This document shows, piece after piece, positions 9,078-18,453 of a stretch of 64,000 nt of DNA. Made by a program: the position numbers and the translations under genes. This DNA is from CAVQOB01 sp963714325 (GTDB lineage Bacteria > Pseudomonadota > Alphaproteobacteria > Rhizobiales > Hyphomicrobiaceae): assembly GCA_963714325.1 (NCBI GenBank), contig CAVQOB010000004.1:42246-106245 (forward strand), in the 5' to 3' direction. Position 1 is the stretch's first letter. Every line of letters begins with the position of its first letter. Below the pieces are notes generated by a model. It searched no databases. It saw nothing but the letters and a program-made list of their open reading frames with translations, and was not told where the DNA came from.

Positions 9078-9710
9078 ATGTACATCCCGCCCGTCTTCAA
9101 GACCGACACCGAAAAAGCGCTGGACTATGCGGCCGCGCGCGGCTTCGGCACGGTCGTCGCGGTCGATGCCGGCCGGCCGGTGGCGTCGCATTTGCCGTTT
9201 CTGTTGCAGCGTCACGACGGCAAGGTTCGCCTTGAAGCGCACGTCGCGCGCGCAAATCCGCTGCATGCGGTCCTCGCGCGGGCGCCCGATGTGCTGGTGA
9301 CGGTCGCGGGGCCGGACGCCTATATCTCTCCGGACTGGTACGTGGCCAGCGACCAAGTGCCGACTTGGAACTATGTCAGCGTGCATTTGGCCGGGGTGGC
9401 ACGCCTGCTGCCGGCGGCGGAAAATCTCGCCGTTGTCGATCGGCTGTCGGCGGAATTCGAAGCGCGATTGGCGCCGAAGCCGGCATGGAAAAGCGGCAAG
9501 ATGACGCCAGCGCGGCGCGAGGCGATGCTGCAGGCGATCGTCGGTTTCCAGATCGAGGTGACCTCGGTCGAGGGACAATGGAAACTGGCACAACACAAGG
9601 CACGTCCCGATCGCATGGAAGTGGCGCGGATGCTGGAATGGCGCGGCGACTGGAACAGTCAGGGCATTGCCGCATTGATGAACGAGACGTTGAAGACCAA
9701 GAGCACGTGA
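9078..9710 (+). CDS. FMN-binding negative regulator, PaiB-like
   Basis: 210 residues of the PaiB/FMN-binding split-barrel family (start MYIPPVFKTDTEKALDYA). Typical segments are VASHLPFLLQRHDGKVRLEAHVARANP, the aromatic VLVTVAGPDAYISPDWY, and VPTWNYVSVHLAG, which form the flavin site. Members are described as negative regulators of sporulation or degradative enzymes in Bacillus, but in proteobacteria their biochemical role is open, so the regulator label is only a family name. Followed after 21 bases by a DUF1272 gene, likely one operon. The possible attenuator upstream may control it. Confidence 0.88.
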   Translation: MYIPPVFKTDTEKALDYAAARGFGTVVAVDAGRPVASHLPFLLQRHDGKVRLEAHVARANPLHAVLARAPDVLVTVAGPDAYISPDWYVASDQVPTWNYVSVHLAGVARLLPAAENLAVVDRLSAEFEARLAPKPAWKSGKMTPARREAMLQAIVGFQIEVTSVEGQWKLAQHKARPDRMEVARMLEWRGDWNSQGIAALMNETLKTKST

Positions 9711-9731
9711 GGACATTGGAAAGGCGTAACG

Positions 9732-9992
9732 ATGCTGGAAATCAGACCGAACTGCGAGTGCTGCGACGCCGATCTTGTGAACGGTTCAGCGGACGCGCGC
9801 ATCTGCACATTCGAATGCACATTTTGCGCAGCGTGCGCAGACGGGCACTTCAACGGGCGCTGCCCGAACTGCGGTGGCAATTTCGTCGTGCGACCGACGC
9901 GGCCGGCCGATAAACTTGCGAAGTTTCCCGCCTCCGCCAAGCGCATCCACAAGCATCATGCCGGCTGTACCAAGGCGAAGTGTGGGACTTAG
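9732..9992 (+). CDS. DUF1272 zinc-ribbon protein
   Basis: 86 residues; the first 55 form a Cys-rich domain with pairs CECCDAD, CTFECTFCAAC and CPNCGGN, the arrangement of DUF1272 proteins, very likely two zinc-ribbon knuckles. The tail is basic (PADKLAKFPASAKRIHKHH) and ends with two more Cys (AGCTKAKC). No enzyme motif. It lies 21 bases after the PaiB-like gene and is probably co-transcribed. Function of the family unknown. Confidence 0.85.
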   Translation: MLEIRPNCECCDADLVNGSADARICTFECTFCAACADGHFNGRCPNCGGNFVVRPTRPADKLAKFPASAKRIHKHHAGCTKAKCGT

Positions 9993-10006
9993 GTTTCGAC
10001 ACTTTT

Positions 10007-10840
10007 TCAGTAGCTGATTTTGGCGACATCGCGAAGTTCGTCGGGCGTTGCCGAGCGGAAACCGAAGAATTCGAGGTAAGCAGGGATCATCTCGAACAGC
10101 ATGTCGGTGCCGACCTGATAGGCGCAGCCGCGTGCGCGGGCCACCGCCAGGAATGGCGTGATTTCGGTCTTCATGACGACTTCGCCAACGAACGTCGAGG
10201 CCGCGATGCGCTCGACATCCATCGGTAAGGGATCGCCATCTTTCATACCGAGTGGCGTCGCATTGACGACAACATCCCATCCGGCTGGATCACGCGATCC
10301 GAGGGCAATTTTGAGATTGGGATAATGTTGGCGCAGGCGCCCGGCCAAGCCATTCATGGTCGGCGCATGCGGATCGTAGAGACCCAACTCGGCAACGCCA
10401 GCCTTGGCCATGGATGCGGCGATCGCGGAACCGACGCCACCGTTGCCGACGACGAGAGCCCGGGCGCCTTGTAATATCCGCCCCTTTCGAAGCACGCCGC
10501 GGACGAAGCCTTCGCCATCGAACATGTCGCCGACCAACCGGCCGCCAGCGCCAAGCCGGACGGCATTGCAAGACCCGGCGACCTTGACGGTGGTCGATGC
10601 CTCGTCGAGCAGGGCAATGGTCGTGATCTTGTGCGGCATGGTGACCAGCGCGCCATGGGCGTTCGACAACTTGAAGAGCAGGCGCAGAAACTCCGGATAA
10701 TTGTCCGCCTTGCAGCCCATGGGCACGACGACCGCGTCGATGCCGTGCTTTTCGAAGTAGGGATTATAGATCATCGGCGCCTTGAAGCTCTCGGTCGGGT
10801 AACCGAGGTGGGCGATGAGTTTGGTGGTGCCGTGGATCAT
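10007..10840 (-). CDS. Shikimate/quinate dehydrogenase family protein, atypical AroE
   Basis: 277 residues of the AroE fold. The substrate domain has the Lys of LVTMPHK and the Asn of SCNAVR; the catalytic Asp is in [10 protein letters not shown], where AroE normally has GDNTDG, so the Asn and Thr of this signature are replaced. The NAD(P) domain starts with [13 protein letters not shown]. It overlaps the aroQ-type gene by four bases, so the two act together. The pair could serve in quinate or shikimate use instead of biosynthesis; the missing DNTDG motif and the unusual AroQ partner argue for a paralogue. Substrate not determined. Confidence 0.85.
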   Translation of the reverse strand: MIHGTTKLIAHLGYPTESFKAPMIYNPYFEKHGIDAVVVPMGCKADNYPEFLRLLFKLSNAHGALVTMPHKITTIALLDEASTTVKVAGSCNAVRLGAGGRLVGDMFDGEGFVRGVLRKGRILQGARALVVGNGGVGSAIAASMAKAGVAELGLYDPHAPTMNGLAGRLRQHYPNLKIALGSRDPAGWDVVVNATPLGMKDGDPLPMDVERIAASTFVGEVVMKTEITPFLAVARARGCAYQVGTDMLFEMIPAYLEFFGFRSATPDELRDVAKISY

Positions 10841-11286
10841 GCTTTTTTCTCGTCCATGAGCTTGGCGATGCGACGTAGAGCGAGTTGGTAGCCCTGGGTA
10901 CCGAAGCCGGCGATGACGCCGTCGGAACGCATCGAGACGTACGAATGATGCCGGAACGCCTCGCGCTTGTGAACCTGCGAAATATGCACCTCAATGACCG
11001 GAGGTTCAAACGTATTCAAGGCGTCGAGGATGGCGACGGAGGTGTGCGTGAATGCAGCGGGATTGATGACGATACCGCCGGCCGTCTCGCGCGCCTCATG
11101 GATCCAATCGATGATTTCGTATTCGCGATTGCTCTGATGGAACTTGAGCTGGAGCTTCAGCTCCGTCGCAACCGCGCGGCAATCCTGTTCGACGTCGGCC
11201 ATTGTTTCATGGCCGTAGATCTTCGGTTGGCGCTTGCCGAGCAAATTGAGATTGGGTCCGTTCAGAACGTAGACGAGGCGGCTCAT
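10837..11286 (-). CDS. aroQ: Type II 3-dehydroquinate dehydratase
   Basis: Interconverts 3-dehydroquinate and 3-dehydroshikimate. 149 residues from ATG 11286, the usual length; the upstream extension to 11346 does not look like protein of this family. The signature [17 protein letters not shown] holds the active-site Tyr (YG); Asn and Ala of [11 protein letters not shown] and the His of [17 protein letters not shown] are in place. Position 10 of the loop is Lys-Arg-Gln where most enzymes have Thr-Arg-Glu, and NREYEIIDW replaces the common NHEGELID, so it is a diverged copy. Four-base overlap with the downstream AroE-like gene. Confidence 0.88.
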   Translation of the reverse strand: MSRLVYVLNGPNLNLLGKRQPKIYGHETMADVEQDCRAVATELKLQLKFHQSNREYEIIDWIHEARETAGGIVINPAAFTHTSVAILDALNTFEPPVIEVHISQVHKREAFRHHSYVSMRSDGVIAGFGTQGYQLALRRIAKLMDEKKA

Positions 11287-11648
11287 GGTGCTATCCGGTT
11301 TTGGGGTTGGCCTGCTGCGGCCGACAGAATCACATCTGGCCCCCATTCAGCAATGACAATGATCGCGCCGGCGGCTGCTGCCGCTACCGCCTGTGAGCCA
11401 GCCCTTGCTTTCCCTCATTTTCGGTCAACCACCACGCTGTCGCCATAGTCCGTTGTTCACCCTGTTGGATTGAAATGCGCGGTGTAAGGGCTCGTGGTAT
11501 TGTGATGTTGCCGCAGCCGAGCCGCGTGTTAGTCTGGCAACGATGTGGCGCTGGGTGTGGTCGGTAGAGGCACCTTAGCCTGTTGTTTTGTCGTGCTTAT
11601 TCGCATTTGACCGGCGACGGTCGAACAGGCGTGTTACAGGATCGCATA
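11287..11648. other. Divergent intergenic region
   Basis: About 360 bases between aroQ (minus) and the TIGR02302 gene (plus). It must hold the promoters of both. No clear -35/-10 pair, repeat or small gene was recognised. Confidence 0.5.
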
Positions 11649-14366
11649 ATGGCAAATTCTGAGACAACGTCAGGCCGGCCGTCAGGCGCGAACCGCAATG
11701 TGGGCCCCGTCGACGCCGCAGCCAACGTTTTCGAGCGCAAGGTTGGCTTCAGCCGCTGGTCGCTGGCCTTCGAACAGATCTGGCTGAAGGCTTGGTTGCT
11801 GATCGCGCTGGCGGTGTCGTTCATCCTGCTGTCGCTGGCCGGCGTCTGGCCGATGTTGCCGGAATGGGCGCATAAGCTCGGGCTCGTCTTTTTTGCGGTG
11901 GCGGCATTGGGTGTCCTCGCCAGCATCATCCGGACGCGTCTGCCCGAACGTGATCTGGCGCTGCGGCGGATGGAGGCGGAAGCCGGCGTTCCGCATCGCC
12001 CCGCGACATCCTACGAAGACACTTTGACGATCAACGCCGCCGATCCCGCGACGCAAGCACTATGGCAGGCGCATCGCGATCGGCTGCGCCGGTTGATCGG
12101 TCGATTCAATATCTCGCGACCGGCGCCGCGCACCGACCGCCGTGATCCCTTTGCGTTGCGCGCCCTGATGTTGCTGGGTGCGCTGGTTGCGACCGTCGCA
12201 GTGGGCGATAGCGCGTCCGATCGGCTGGCCTCCGCGTTCCGGTTTGGGCCGATGGTGCGCAATGCCGATGCGCGGCTCGATGCCTGGCTGACGCCACCAC
12301 CTTATACGGGCATTGCCCCCATCATGCTGTCCGACGGCTCGCGTTCTGGCGCTGCCGCCAACTTGCGCCCCGTCGGCGCAATCGACGTCCCGGTCAAGAG
12401 CACGTTGATTGTTCGCGCCAGTGGTGGCCTCAAAGCGGTCGCGCTCGACATCGTCGGCAACGCCGGCGACAAACGTGCCGCGAAACGCATCGAGGCAACC
12501 GCCTCGGACGGCGGCAGCGATGTCGCCGAACTGAAAGCCGAGCTGACCGAATCCGGCACCGTCAATGTGCTCTCTAGTGGGCACATCGTCGCCAGCTGGC
12601 CGATCCAAATTATTCCTGACCATCCGCCGAAAGTGGCGTTCTCTCGCGACCCCGAGCGCACGGTGCGCGGCGCTTTGCGCATTCCCTACAAGGTCGACGA
12701 CGATTATGGCGTCGCCACGCTCGAAGGCCGCATCACCAAGCTGCCACCGACCGAAGACACCTCGCCGACCGCCTGGGCGCGGGCCGAACGCAAGAAGGGA
12801 CCACGGCCACCGCTGGAGCGCCCGCCCGTTCTGGCAATGCGGCTGCCGAATTCCTACGCCAAAACCGCCGAAGGCGTCAGTTTGCATGAAATCGGCGACC
12901 ATCTCTGGGCTGGCCTGCCGGTGCGGTTGACACTGGTCGCGCGTGACCTCGCCAATCAATCAGGCCGCAGCGGCGCCGTTGAAATGCTGCTGCCAGCGCG
13001 CCGCTTCGACAAGCCGCTCGCCAAGGCGGTGATCGAACAGCGACGCAAGCTGGTCGATGATCCGCGGTTGCGTCCCGACGTGCTCAAGGGGCTGGCCGCG
13101 CTCACCATGGAGCCTGACGGTTTCATCAAAGATCTCAGCGTCTATCTCGGGTTGCGCAGCGTCTATTATCGCCTGCAACAGGACACCACCCGGCTCGGCC
13201 GTAACAGCACCATCCGGCAATTGTGGAACATTGCGTTGCGCGTCGAAGATGGTGCGCTGTCCGATATCGAACGCATGCTGCGGCAGGCCAAGGAACGGCT
13301 GTCGAAGGCGATCGAAGAAGGCGCCAGCGACGAAGAACTCAAGCAGCTGATGCAAGAGCTGCGCGAGGCGATGGCGAAGTTCATGGAAGAGATGATGAAG
13401 CAGGCCGAGGGCCGCGAACCGCTCGACCCCAGCCAGATGCCGCCGAATGCCCAGATGTTCTCGCAGCGCGACATGGAGCAGATGCTGCGCAATCTTGAGA
13501 ACATGGCGCGGTCGGGCAACAAAGAGATGGCACAGCAGATGCTGGACCAGTTGGCCGACATGATGGAGCGGATGCAATCCGGCCGCATGATGCAGGGCCA
13601 GCAAGGCCAGCAGGGCAATCAGATGGGGCAGATGATGAACGAGCTCGGCGAGTTGCTCGGCCGTCAGCAGCAGCTGCTCGATGATACCTTCCGCCAGCAG
13701 GGCCAGGACGGACAACAAGGGCAACAGGGGCAACAGGGGCAGCGTGGCCAGCAAGGCCAACGCGGGCAGCAGGGCCAGCAAGGACAGCGCGGGCAACAAG
13801 GCCAACGCGGACAGCAAGGCCAGCGTGGACAAGGCGGTCAGGGCGGCCAGGAACAGGGCCCCGGCCAGGGCGGCCAATCACTCGATGAGCTGGCACAGCG
13901 TCAGCAAGGCCTGCGCGATATGCTCGATCGGCTGCAGCGGCAGATGCAAGGCATGGGTGCCAACCCGCCGAATCAGTTCGGTGAAGCCGGACAGGCGATG
14001 CGTGAGGCCGAACAGGCGTTGCGGCAAGGCGATGGCGAAGGCGCAACCGATGCCGAAGGCCGCGCGCTGGATCAGTTGCGGCAGGGCGCCCGCGACATGG
14101 CCAACCAGATGATGCGGCAGATGCAGCGTCAGTTCGGCCAAGGGCCGAATGGGCCTATGGGTTCGCCTGGCGCCGAACTCGATCCGCTCGGTCGTCCGCC
14201 ATCCCGCACCGAGGGCCCCGATCCCGGCGTTGGCGTCAAAGTACCCGACCAGATCGACGTGCAAAGGGCGCGCGAGATCCTTGAGGAACTGCGCCGCCGG
14301 CTCGGCGAACAAAGCCGTCCAACGATCGAACTCGACTATCTTGAGCGCCTATTGAAGCGCTTTTGA
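11649..14366 (+). CDS. TIGR02302/DUF4175 membrane protein with Gly-Gln-rich collagen-like tract
   Basis: 905 residues from ATG 11649; the 22 upstream codons of the open frame look non-coding. Two or three N-terminal membrane helices (about residues 40-95 and 165-185) anchor a large region of mixed structure (200-490), followed by a long helical, Met/Gln-rich part (510-660, for example LMQELREAMAKFMEEMMKQ) and then, around residues 680-745, an almost pure Gly-Gln-Gln/Gly-Gln-Arg tract with a three-residue period. The C-terminus (DVQRARILEEL-like, SRPTIELDYLERLLKRF) is typical of TIGR02302, a conserved alphaproteobacterial family of unknown function. Confidence 0.88.
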   Translation: MANSETTSGRPSGANRNVGPVDAAANVFERKVGFSRWSLAFEQIWLKAWLLIALAVSFILLSLAGVWPMLPEWAHKLGLVFFAVAALGVLASIIRTRLPERDLALRRMEAEAGVPHRPATSYEDTLTINAADPATQALWQAHRDRLRRLIGRFNISRPAPRTDRRDPFALRALMLLGALVATVAVGDSASDRLASAFRFGPMVRNADARLDAWLTPPPYTGIAPIMLSDGSRSGAAANLRPVGAIDVPVKSTLIVRASGGLKAVALDIVGNAGDKRAAKRIEATASDGGSDVAELKAELTESGTVNVLSSGHIVASWPIQIIPDHPPKVAFSRDPERTVRGALRIPYKVDDDYGVATLEGRITKLPPTEDTSPTAWARAERKKGPRPPLERPPVLAMRLPNSYAKTAEGVSLHEIGDHLWAGLPVRLTLVARDLANQSGRSGAVEMLLPARRFDKPLAKAVIEQRRKLVDDPRLRPDVLKGLAALTMEPDGFIKDLSVYLGLRSVYYRLQQDTTRLGRNSTIRQLWNIALRVEDGALSDIERMLRQAKERLSKAIEEGASDEELKQLMQELREAMAKFMEEMMKQAEGREPLDPSQMPPNAQMFSQRDMEQMLRNLENMARSGNKEMAQQMLDQLADMMERMQSGRMMQGQQGQQGNQMGQMMNELGELLGRQQQLLDDTFRQQGQDGQQGQQGQQGQRGQQGQRGQQGQQGQRGQQGQRGQQGQRGQGGQGGQEQGPGQGGQSLDELAQRQQGLRDMLDRLQRQMQGMGANPPNQFGEAGQAMREAEQALRQGDGEGATDAEGRALDQLRQGARDMANQMMRQMQRQFGQGPNGPMGSPGAELDPLGRPPSRTEGPDPGVGVKVPDQIDVQRAREILEELRRRLGEQSRPTIELDYLERLLKRF
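13700..13875 (+). repeat. Gly-Gln-Gln/Gly-Gln-Arg coding repeat
   Basis: Degenerate 9-base periodicity (GGN CAR CAR / GGN CAR CGN) inside the TIGR02302 gene encodes about 18 collagen-like triplets. Different synonymous codons are used between units, so the protein repeat is kept although the DNA has diverged. Confidence 0.85.
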
Positions 14367-14931
14367 CGAGCTGGCGACGCCACTGTCGTCCTGGGCGCAT
14401 TTTAGCCGACCCGGGAGCGTGCAGTGATTGTTGTGGCGGTCCCTGTTCGCGCCTCGCGCGTACACTCAGTTGGCGGCGCATAAACTGCGGCGACATCGGT
14501 CAATGAGGCAACCCACAACGATCGCGCGCGCCATTGCCCATTACGTCAAATTCGGGTTGCCTTTGTGCGGGAATTTGTGGATATAGCGAACTGCTCTTTT
14601 ACAAGACTCCAACCGGCGTGATTGCCAACTGTCTTCAATGTATGTGTTCGGTGGGTTTGGTGTGAAAACGTTGCGCGGTGCGGCGCAGAGGCCCGCAGGT
14701 CTCGCGCCCGGCCGGCGAATTCGTTTTCGAAAATGCCGGAACGCACGACTGATCGAAATATCGAAATCATGCGTGTTTTGGTCTGTTTGCATTGACGCTG
14801 ACGCGGCCCGGGAAATCCTGGACCAGTTGCTTCACGACAGTTCGGAAATACGTGCGACGAGGCTGGACATCAGAATTCAGCTCAAAGCAACGCCGATGCA
14901 GTGTCGATGGCACTGCTGACATGAGGGACGG
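14367..14931. other. Long intergenic region without recognised genes
   Basis: 565 bases between the TIGR02302 gene and the LysR gene. Open frames at 14638-14919 (plus) and 14767-15360 (minus) have no protein-like character. No terminator with a T-run was found. LysR genes usually face their target genes, but nothing is divergent here. Confidence 0.5.
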
Positions 14932-15903
14932 ATGGACATACAGGATATGACGATTTTCGAGCGGGTGGCGGCCGTGCAGAACCTCTCGGCCGTCGGAATT
15001 GAACTTGGCCTGACGCCCGGCACGATATCCAAACGCCTGCAGGCGCTCGAAGAAGAATTGTCTGTTCGCCTGTTCGATCGCACCACGCGATCGATCCGCA
15101 TCACCGCTGAAGGGCGCACGTTTCTGGCGCATGTCGAGCGCATACTGCAGGAACTCGATGCGGCGCGCGCCATCATGGCCGATACCGCTGGCAAGCCCAA
15201 AGGGCCGCTGAAGATCGCGGCACCCGCCGGTCTTGGCCGCCAGTTCATCACGCCGGCGATCCTGGATTTCCTCCCGAACTTTCCGGAAATCGAAGTCCAT
15301 CTCGATCTCGCCGATCGCACCGTCAATCTGCAGGAGGACGGCTACGACGTCGCCATCCATGCCGGAGTTCTATTCGACGGTTCGATCCGCGCGAAACGGC
15401 TGGCAACCGACAAGCAGGTCCTGGTCGCGTCGCCGCGTTATCTCGCCACCCACGGCCGTCCGGCATCGCCCGCCGCACTGGTCGTGCACAACTGTCTGAT
15501 CAGTAGCGATCAGGATAACTGGATTCTGCGGAAGGACGGGATCGAAAGCGCCGTGCGCGTTGGCGGTCGCTTGCGCTCGAGCAGCGTCGAAGTGCTGCGA
15601 TCGGCGGCGATCGCCGGTCGCGGCATCTTCTGTACCACCGAACTGCAGGTGCTCAACGAGTTGCAATCGGGCGAATTATGCCCGGTTCTCGCCGACTATA
15701 CGGCCGCGGGCGATGTCGGTTTGTGGGCGCTGTATCCCGGCGGCAAGCATGTACTGCCGCGGCTGCGGGTACTGCTGGATTTCATGGCCGACTGGTTCCG
15801 TGAGGCGCGCAACATGTCGGCGGGTGGGGTCGTGAGCAAATCGGCCGTTGCGCCGCCGAGCGCGCTGGCGCGGGCGCTGGCGGATATTCCCTTGAAAATC
15901 TGA
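14932..15903 (+). CDS. LysR-family transcriptional regulator
   Basis: 323 residues. The N-terminal winged helix-turn-helix (residues 4-62) reads FERVAAVQNLSAVGIELGLTPGTISKRLQALEEEL followed by RLFDRTTRSIRITAEG, the classic LysR signature. Residues 90-295 form the LysR substrate-binding domain (GPLKIAAPAGLGRQFITPAI). The class resembles the CrgA/PecT-like subgroup. The effector is unknown. The next gene in the same direction is a broken aldehyde dehydrogenase 150 bases away, a possible former target. Confidence 0.93.
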   Translation: MDIQDMTIFERVAAVQNLSAVGIELGLTPGTISKRLQALEEELSVRLFDRTTRSIRITAEGRTFLAHVERILQELDAARAIMADTAGKPKGPLKIAAPAGLGRQFITPAILDFLPNFPEIEVHLDLADRTVNLQEDGYDVAIHAGVLFDGSIRAKRLATDKQVLVASPRYLATHGRPASPAALVVHNCLISSDQDNWILRKDGIESAVRVGGRLRSSSVEVLRSAAIAGRGIFCTTELQVLNELQSGELCPVLADYTAAGDVGLWALYPGGKHVLPRLRVLLDFMADWFREARNMSAGGVVSKSAVAPPSALARALADIPLKI

Positions 15904-16055
15904 ACTTTGATTGCTGTAGGTTTTGCATCCATGGCGGCGCCGCATACGCCGGCTGCGGGCCAGTTGCGCACGAAACCGGCTTGACGGGCCGCCACCAAGA
16001 CAGCTTTGCTGGCAACCGGAGAATTGAGCACGCCCGAAGCGGCGCTTGCGCACAC

Positions 16056-17607
16056 ATGCGAAACATCATGCGAAACATGGAGCACCCGATGCAGGACGGC
16101 CAAGTCAAACTCGCGAAGTACCAGACCTACATCGATGGCAAATGGTGCGATGCAGCCACCGGCAAGCGCTTCCAATCCTACAACCCTTATACGGCCGAGG
16201 CGTGGGCCGAGATTCCCGACTGCACAGCCGAGGATGTTGGCCGTGCCGTCGATGCCGCACATCGCGCATTCACGACGGGGCCATGGCCGGGCATGACGCA
16301 GACCGCGCGCGGCAAGCTGTTGCGCCGCATTGCTGACCTCGCCGAGAAGAATGCGGAGTACCTCGCCGGCATCGAGGTCAAGGACAACGGCAAGCTGATC
16401 TCGGAAATGCTGATCCAGTGCAAGTATCTGGTCGAGTGGTACAACTACTTCGGTGGCCTCGCCGACAAGATCACCGGCAGCATCGTACCGATCGATAAGC
16501 CCGATCATTTCACCTATACGCTGCGCGAGCCGCTCGGCGTTTGCGCCTTCATTCTGCCGTGGAATTCGCCGCTGCTGCTGGTCGCCTACAAGCTGGCGCC
16601 GGCGCTGGCGACCGGCAATACCGTCGTCATCAAGCCGAGCGAGTTCACCTCGGCGTCGACGCTGGAGTTTGTTCGCCTCGTGCTCGAGCCGGCCGGCGTT
16701 CCGCCGGGCGTCGTCAACGTCATAACCGGATCGGGCGCGGTCGTCGGTGAGCCGCTGGTCACACATCCGAAAGTCGCCAAGGTGGCCTTCACCGGTGGCA
16801 GTGCGACCGGCGCCCGCGTCAACGAACTGGCGGCCCGCACGTTCAAGAAGGTCTCGCTCGAACTCGGCGGCAAGTCGCCGAATATCGTCTTCGATGACGC
16901 GGTGATCGACGATGCGGTCAATGGTGCCGTTTCCGGTATCTTCGCGGCGACCGGGCAGACCTGCATCGCCGGCTCGCGGCTGTTGCTGCAGGAGAGCATC
17001 CACGACCAGTTCATGGAGAAGCTCATCACCCTCGCCAAGACCGCGCGGCTCGGCGATCCGTCCAAGTTCGAGACGCAGGTCGGCCCGGTGACAACACCGC
17101 CGCAATACCAGAAAATCCTCGGCTACATCGACATCGCCAAAGGCCGAGGGCGCCAAGTGCGTGCTCGGCGGCGGGCCGGCAACGGCGGCGGAGGGCGGTG
17201 GCACGTATTTCGTCAAGCCGACAATTTTCACCGGCGTCAACAACAAGATGCGCATCGCGCAGGAGGAAGTGTTCGGACCAGTGCTGTCGGTCATTCCCTT
17301 CAAGGACGAAGCGCATGCCATCGAGATCGCCAACGACGTGATCTACGGCCTCGGCTCGGGCGTGTGGACGCAGAACATCAATCGCGCGTTGCGCTGTGCA
17401 AAAAGCATCAAGGCCGGCACGGTATGGGTCAATACCTACCGCGCGGTGTCGCCGCTGATGCCTTTCGGCGGTTACAAATCGTCGGGGCTCGGTCGCGAGA
17501 ACGGCGCGTCGGCGATCGATGAATATCTGCAGTTCAAGTCCGTCTGGATCAATCTCGGCGGCAACAGCGGCAACCCGTTCGTCATGAAGACGCCGACGCC
17601 GAGTTGA
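16056..17607 (+). pseudogene. Aldehyde dehydrogenase gene with a single-base frameshift
   Basis: NAD(P)-dependent aldehyde dehydrogenase of about 515 codons if joined. Frame one runs from the ATGs at 16056-16089 to about 17140 and holds the cofactor Lys region VVIKPSEFTS, the active-site Glu in VSLELGGKSPNIVF and the nucleophile Cys in TGQTCIAGSR. At 17141-17143 an extra G (AAAGGCC where the frame needs AAAGCC) shifts reading; frame two continues perfectly from LGGGPATA to a stop at 17607, with VFGPVLSVIPF and MPFGGYKSSGLGREN. A single G is the only lesion, so this is either a very young pseudogene or a sequencing error. Substrate unknown. Confidence 0.88.
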
Positions 17608-17699
17608 GTATGGTTTTTTTCTGGCGCAAGGCGACTTCCCTGCGGGGAGCCGGCCGCCACGCGCTACCTCCGGCAGGACCACCCGGCACACGTCAGATG

Positions 17700-17897
17700 T
17701 CAAAACGCGCCGGTCACCACCAAGTCCTCGTCGAGGATGCTGGCGATGTTGGTGCCGACGAGGACGACGAAAGCGCCGCCGGAGGCCGGCACCGTGATCG
17801 TCGTATTTCCGCCGGAGAAGACGGACGCCGCGCGGACCGTTGCCGCATCAGCGAAGTGGCCGGCCTGGAACAGCAGGCTGTCGCTCGGGCCTGCCAC
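17700..17897 (-). pseudogene. Possible C-terminal fragment of a surface or tail-type protein
   Basis: A 65-residue frame starting at GTG 17897 (AGPSDSLLFQAGHFADAATVRAA, VFSGGNTTITVPASGGAF). The frame stays open a few codons upstream of the GTG (WNQIGV) before a stop, so this looks like the beta-rich end of a longer protein whose front is gone. The frame on the other strand is its shadow. Function not recognised. Confidence 0.3.
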
Positions 17898-17933
17898 GCC
17901 GATCTGATTCCATCAGATCGCAACGAGCGCTAG

Positions 17934-18033
17934 AGTGCTTCCGGGAAAAGTGTGAGCGGTTTTCCCGAAAGAAGCACGCCAAAACAAAGATCTAGGGGCG
18001 TTCCGTGATTCAATCAAAACCGGAACGACCCTA
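17934..18033. repeat. Dispersed intergenic palindromic element
   Basis: About 100 bases made of two imperfect hairpins: GAGTGCTTCCGGGAAAAGTG with its return around 17960-17980, and GGGGCGTTCCGTGATTCAAT with its return CCGGAACGACC at 18020-18031. Elements of the form GCGTTCCG-TGATTCAATC are common between genes in Hyphomicrobiales. It ends at the stop codon of the DUF1150 gene and may serve as its terminator. Confidence 0.55.
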
Positions 18034-18321
18034 GTGGATCGGGATGATTTCGAGCTCGTCGCCCATGGCGTGGCCGAGGGCGGCCGAGCGGCTGTCGGTG
18101 AGCGCCAGCGGCGTTCCGTCGGCGCCATGCAGCGCGAACAGGTTGATGCCTTGTGGCAATCCCTCAATCGAAGGGAAGGCCTTGCGCGCCTCATCCGATG
18201 TCATGGTCTTGATGTAGGCGACCTTGCCATCACCAAGGCTGGCGAGCTCATGCTCGCTCATGAAGGCCGCAACCGCTGAAAGGGGCCGACGGCGGAAACG
18301 CTTCGACGTGCTCTTTTCCAT
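18031..18321 (-). CDS. DUF1150 protein behind small heat-shock gene
   Basis: 96 residues of DUF1150, a small alphaproteobacterial family regularly encoded after hsp20 genes. A strong ribosome-binding site AGGAGG lies nine bases upstream of the ATG at 18321. The conserved core is YIKTMTSDEARKAFP and GLPQGINLFALHGADGTPLALTDSR. No membrane segment or enzyme motif. It lies 132 bases after hsp20 in the same direction and is probably part of the heat-shock transcript. Function unknown. Confidence 0.9.
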   Translation of the reverse strand: MEKSTSKRFRRRPLSAVAAFMSEHELASLGDGKVAYIKTMTSDEARKAFPSIEGLPQGINLFALHGADGTPLALTDSRSAALGHAMGDELEIIPIH

Positions 18322-18453
18322 GACTCAACACCTCCTAGAGGGAATGTAGGTCGTCATGCTGGCAATGAAAGGGCCGTCAGGTGAACGGCAGCTTTCAAAT
18401 TCACGGCATGATCATCGCAGGATTCGTGATCCCTGGCTGTAACCCGAAAGACT

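Noticed and set aside
14638..14919. Small gene upstream of the LysR gene
   Set aside because: No ribosome site, no conserved-looking composition, and it overlaps other equally long random frames.
15696..17333. 545-codon minus-strand frame opposite the LysR/aldehyde dehydrogenase region
   Set aside because: It spans parts of two genes and the gap between, and reads as a shadow; the aldehyde dehydrogenase motifs are on the plus strand.
17604..17933. 109-codon plus-strand frame after the aldehyde dehydrogenase
   Set aside because: Reads as the shadow of the beta-rich minus-strand fragment at 17700-17897.
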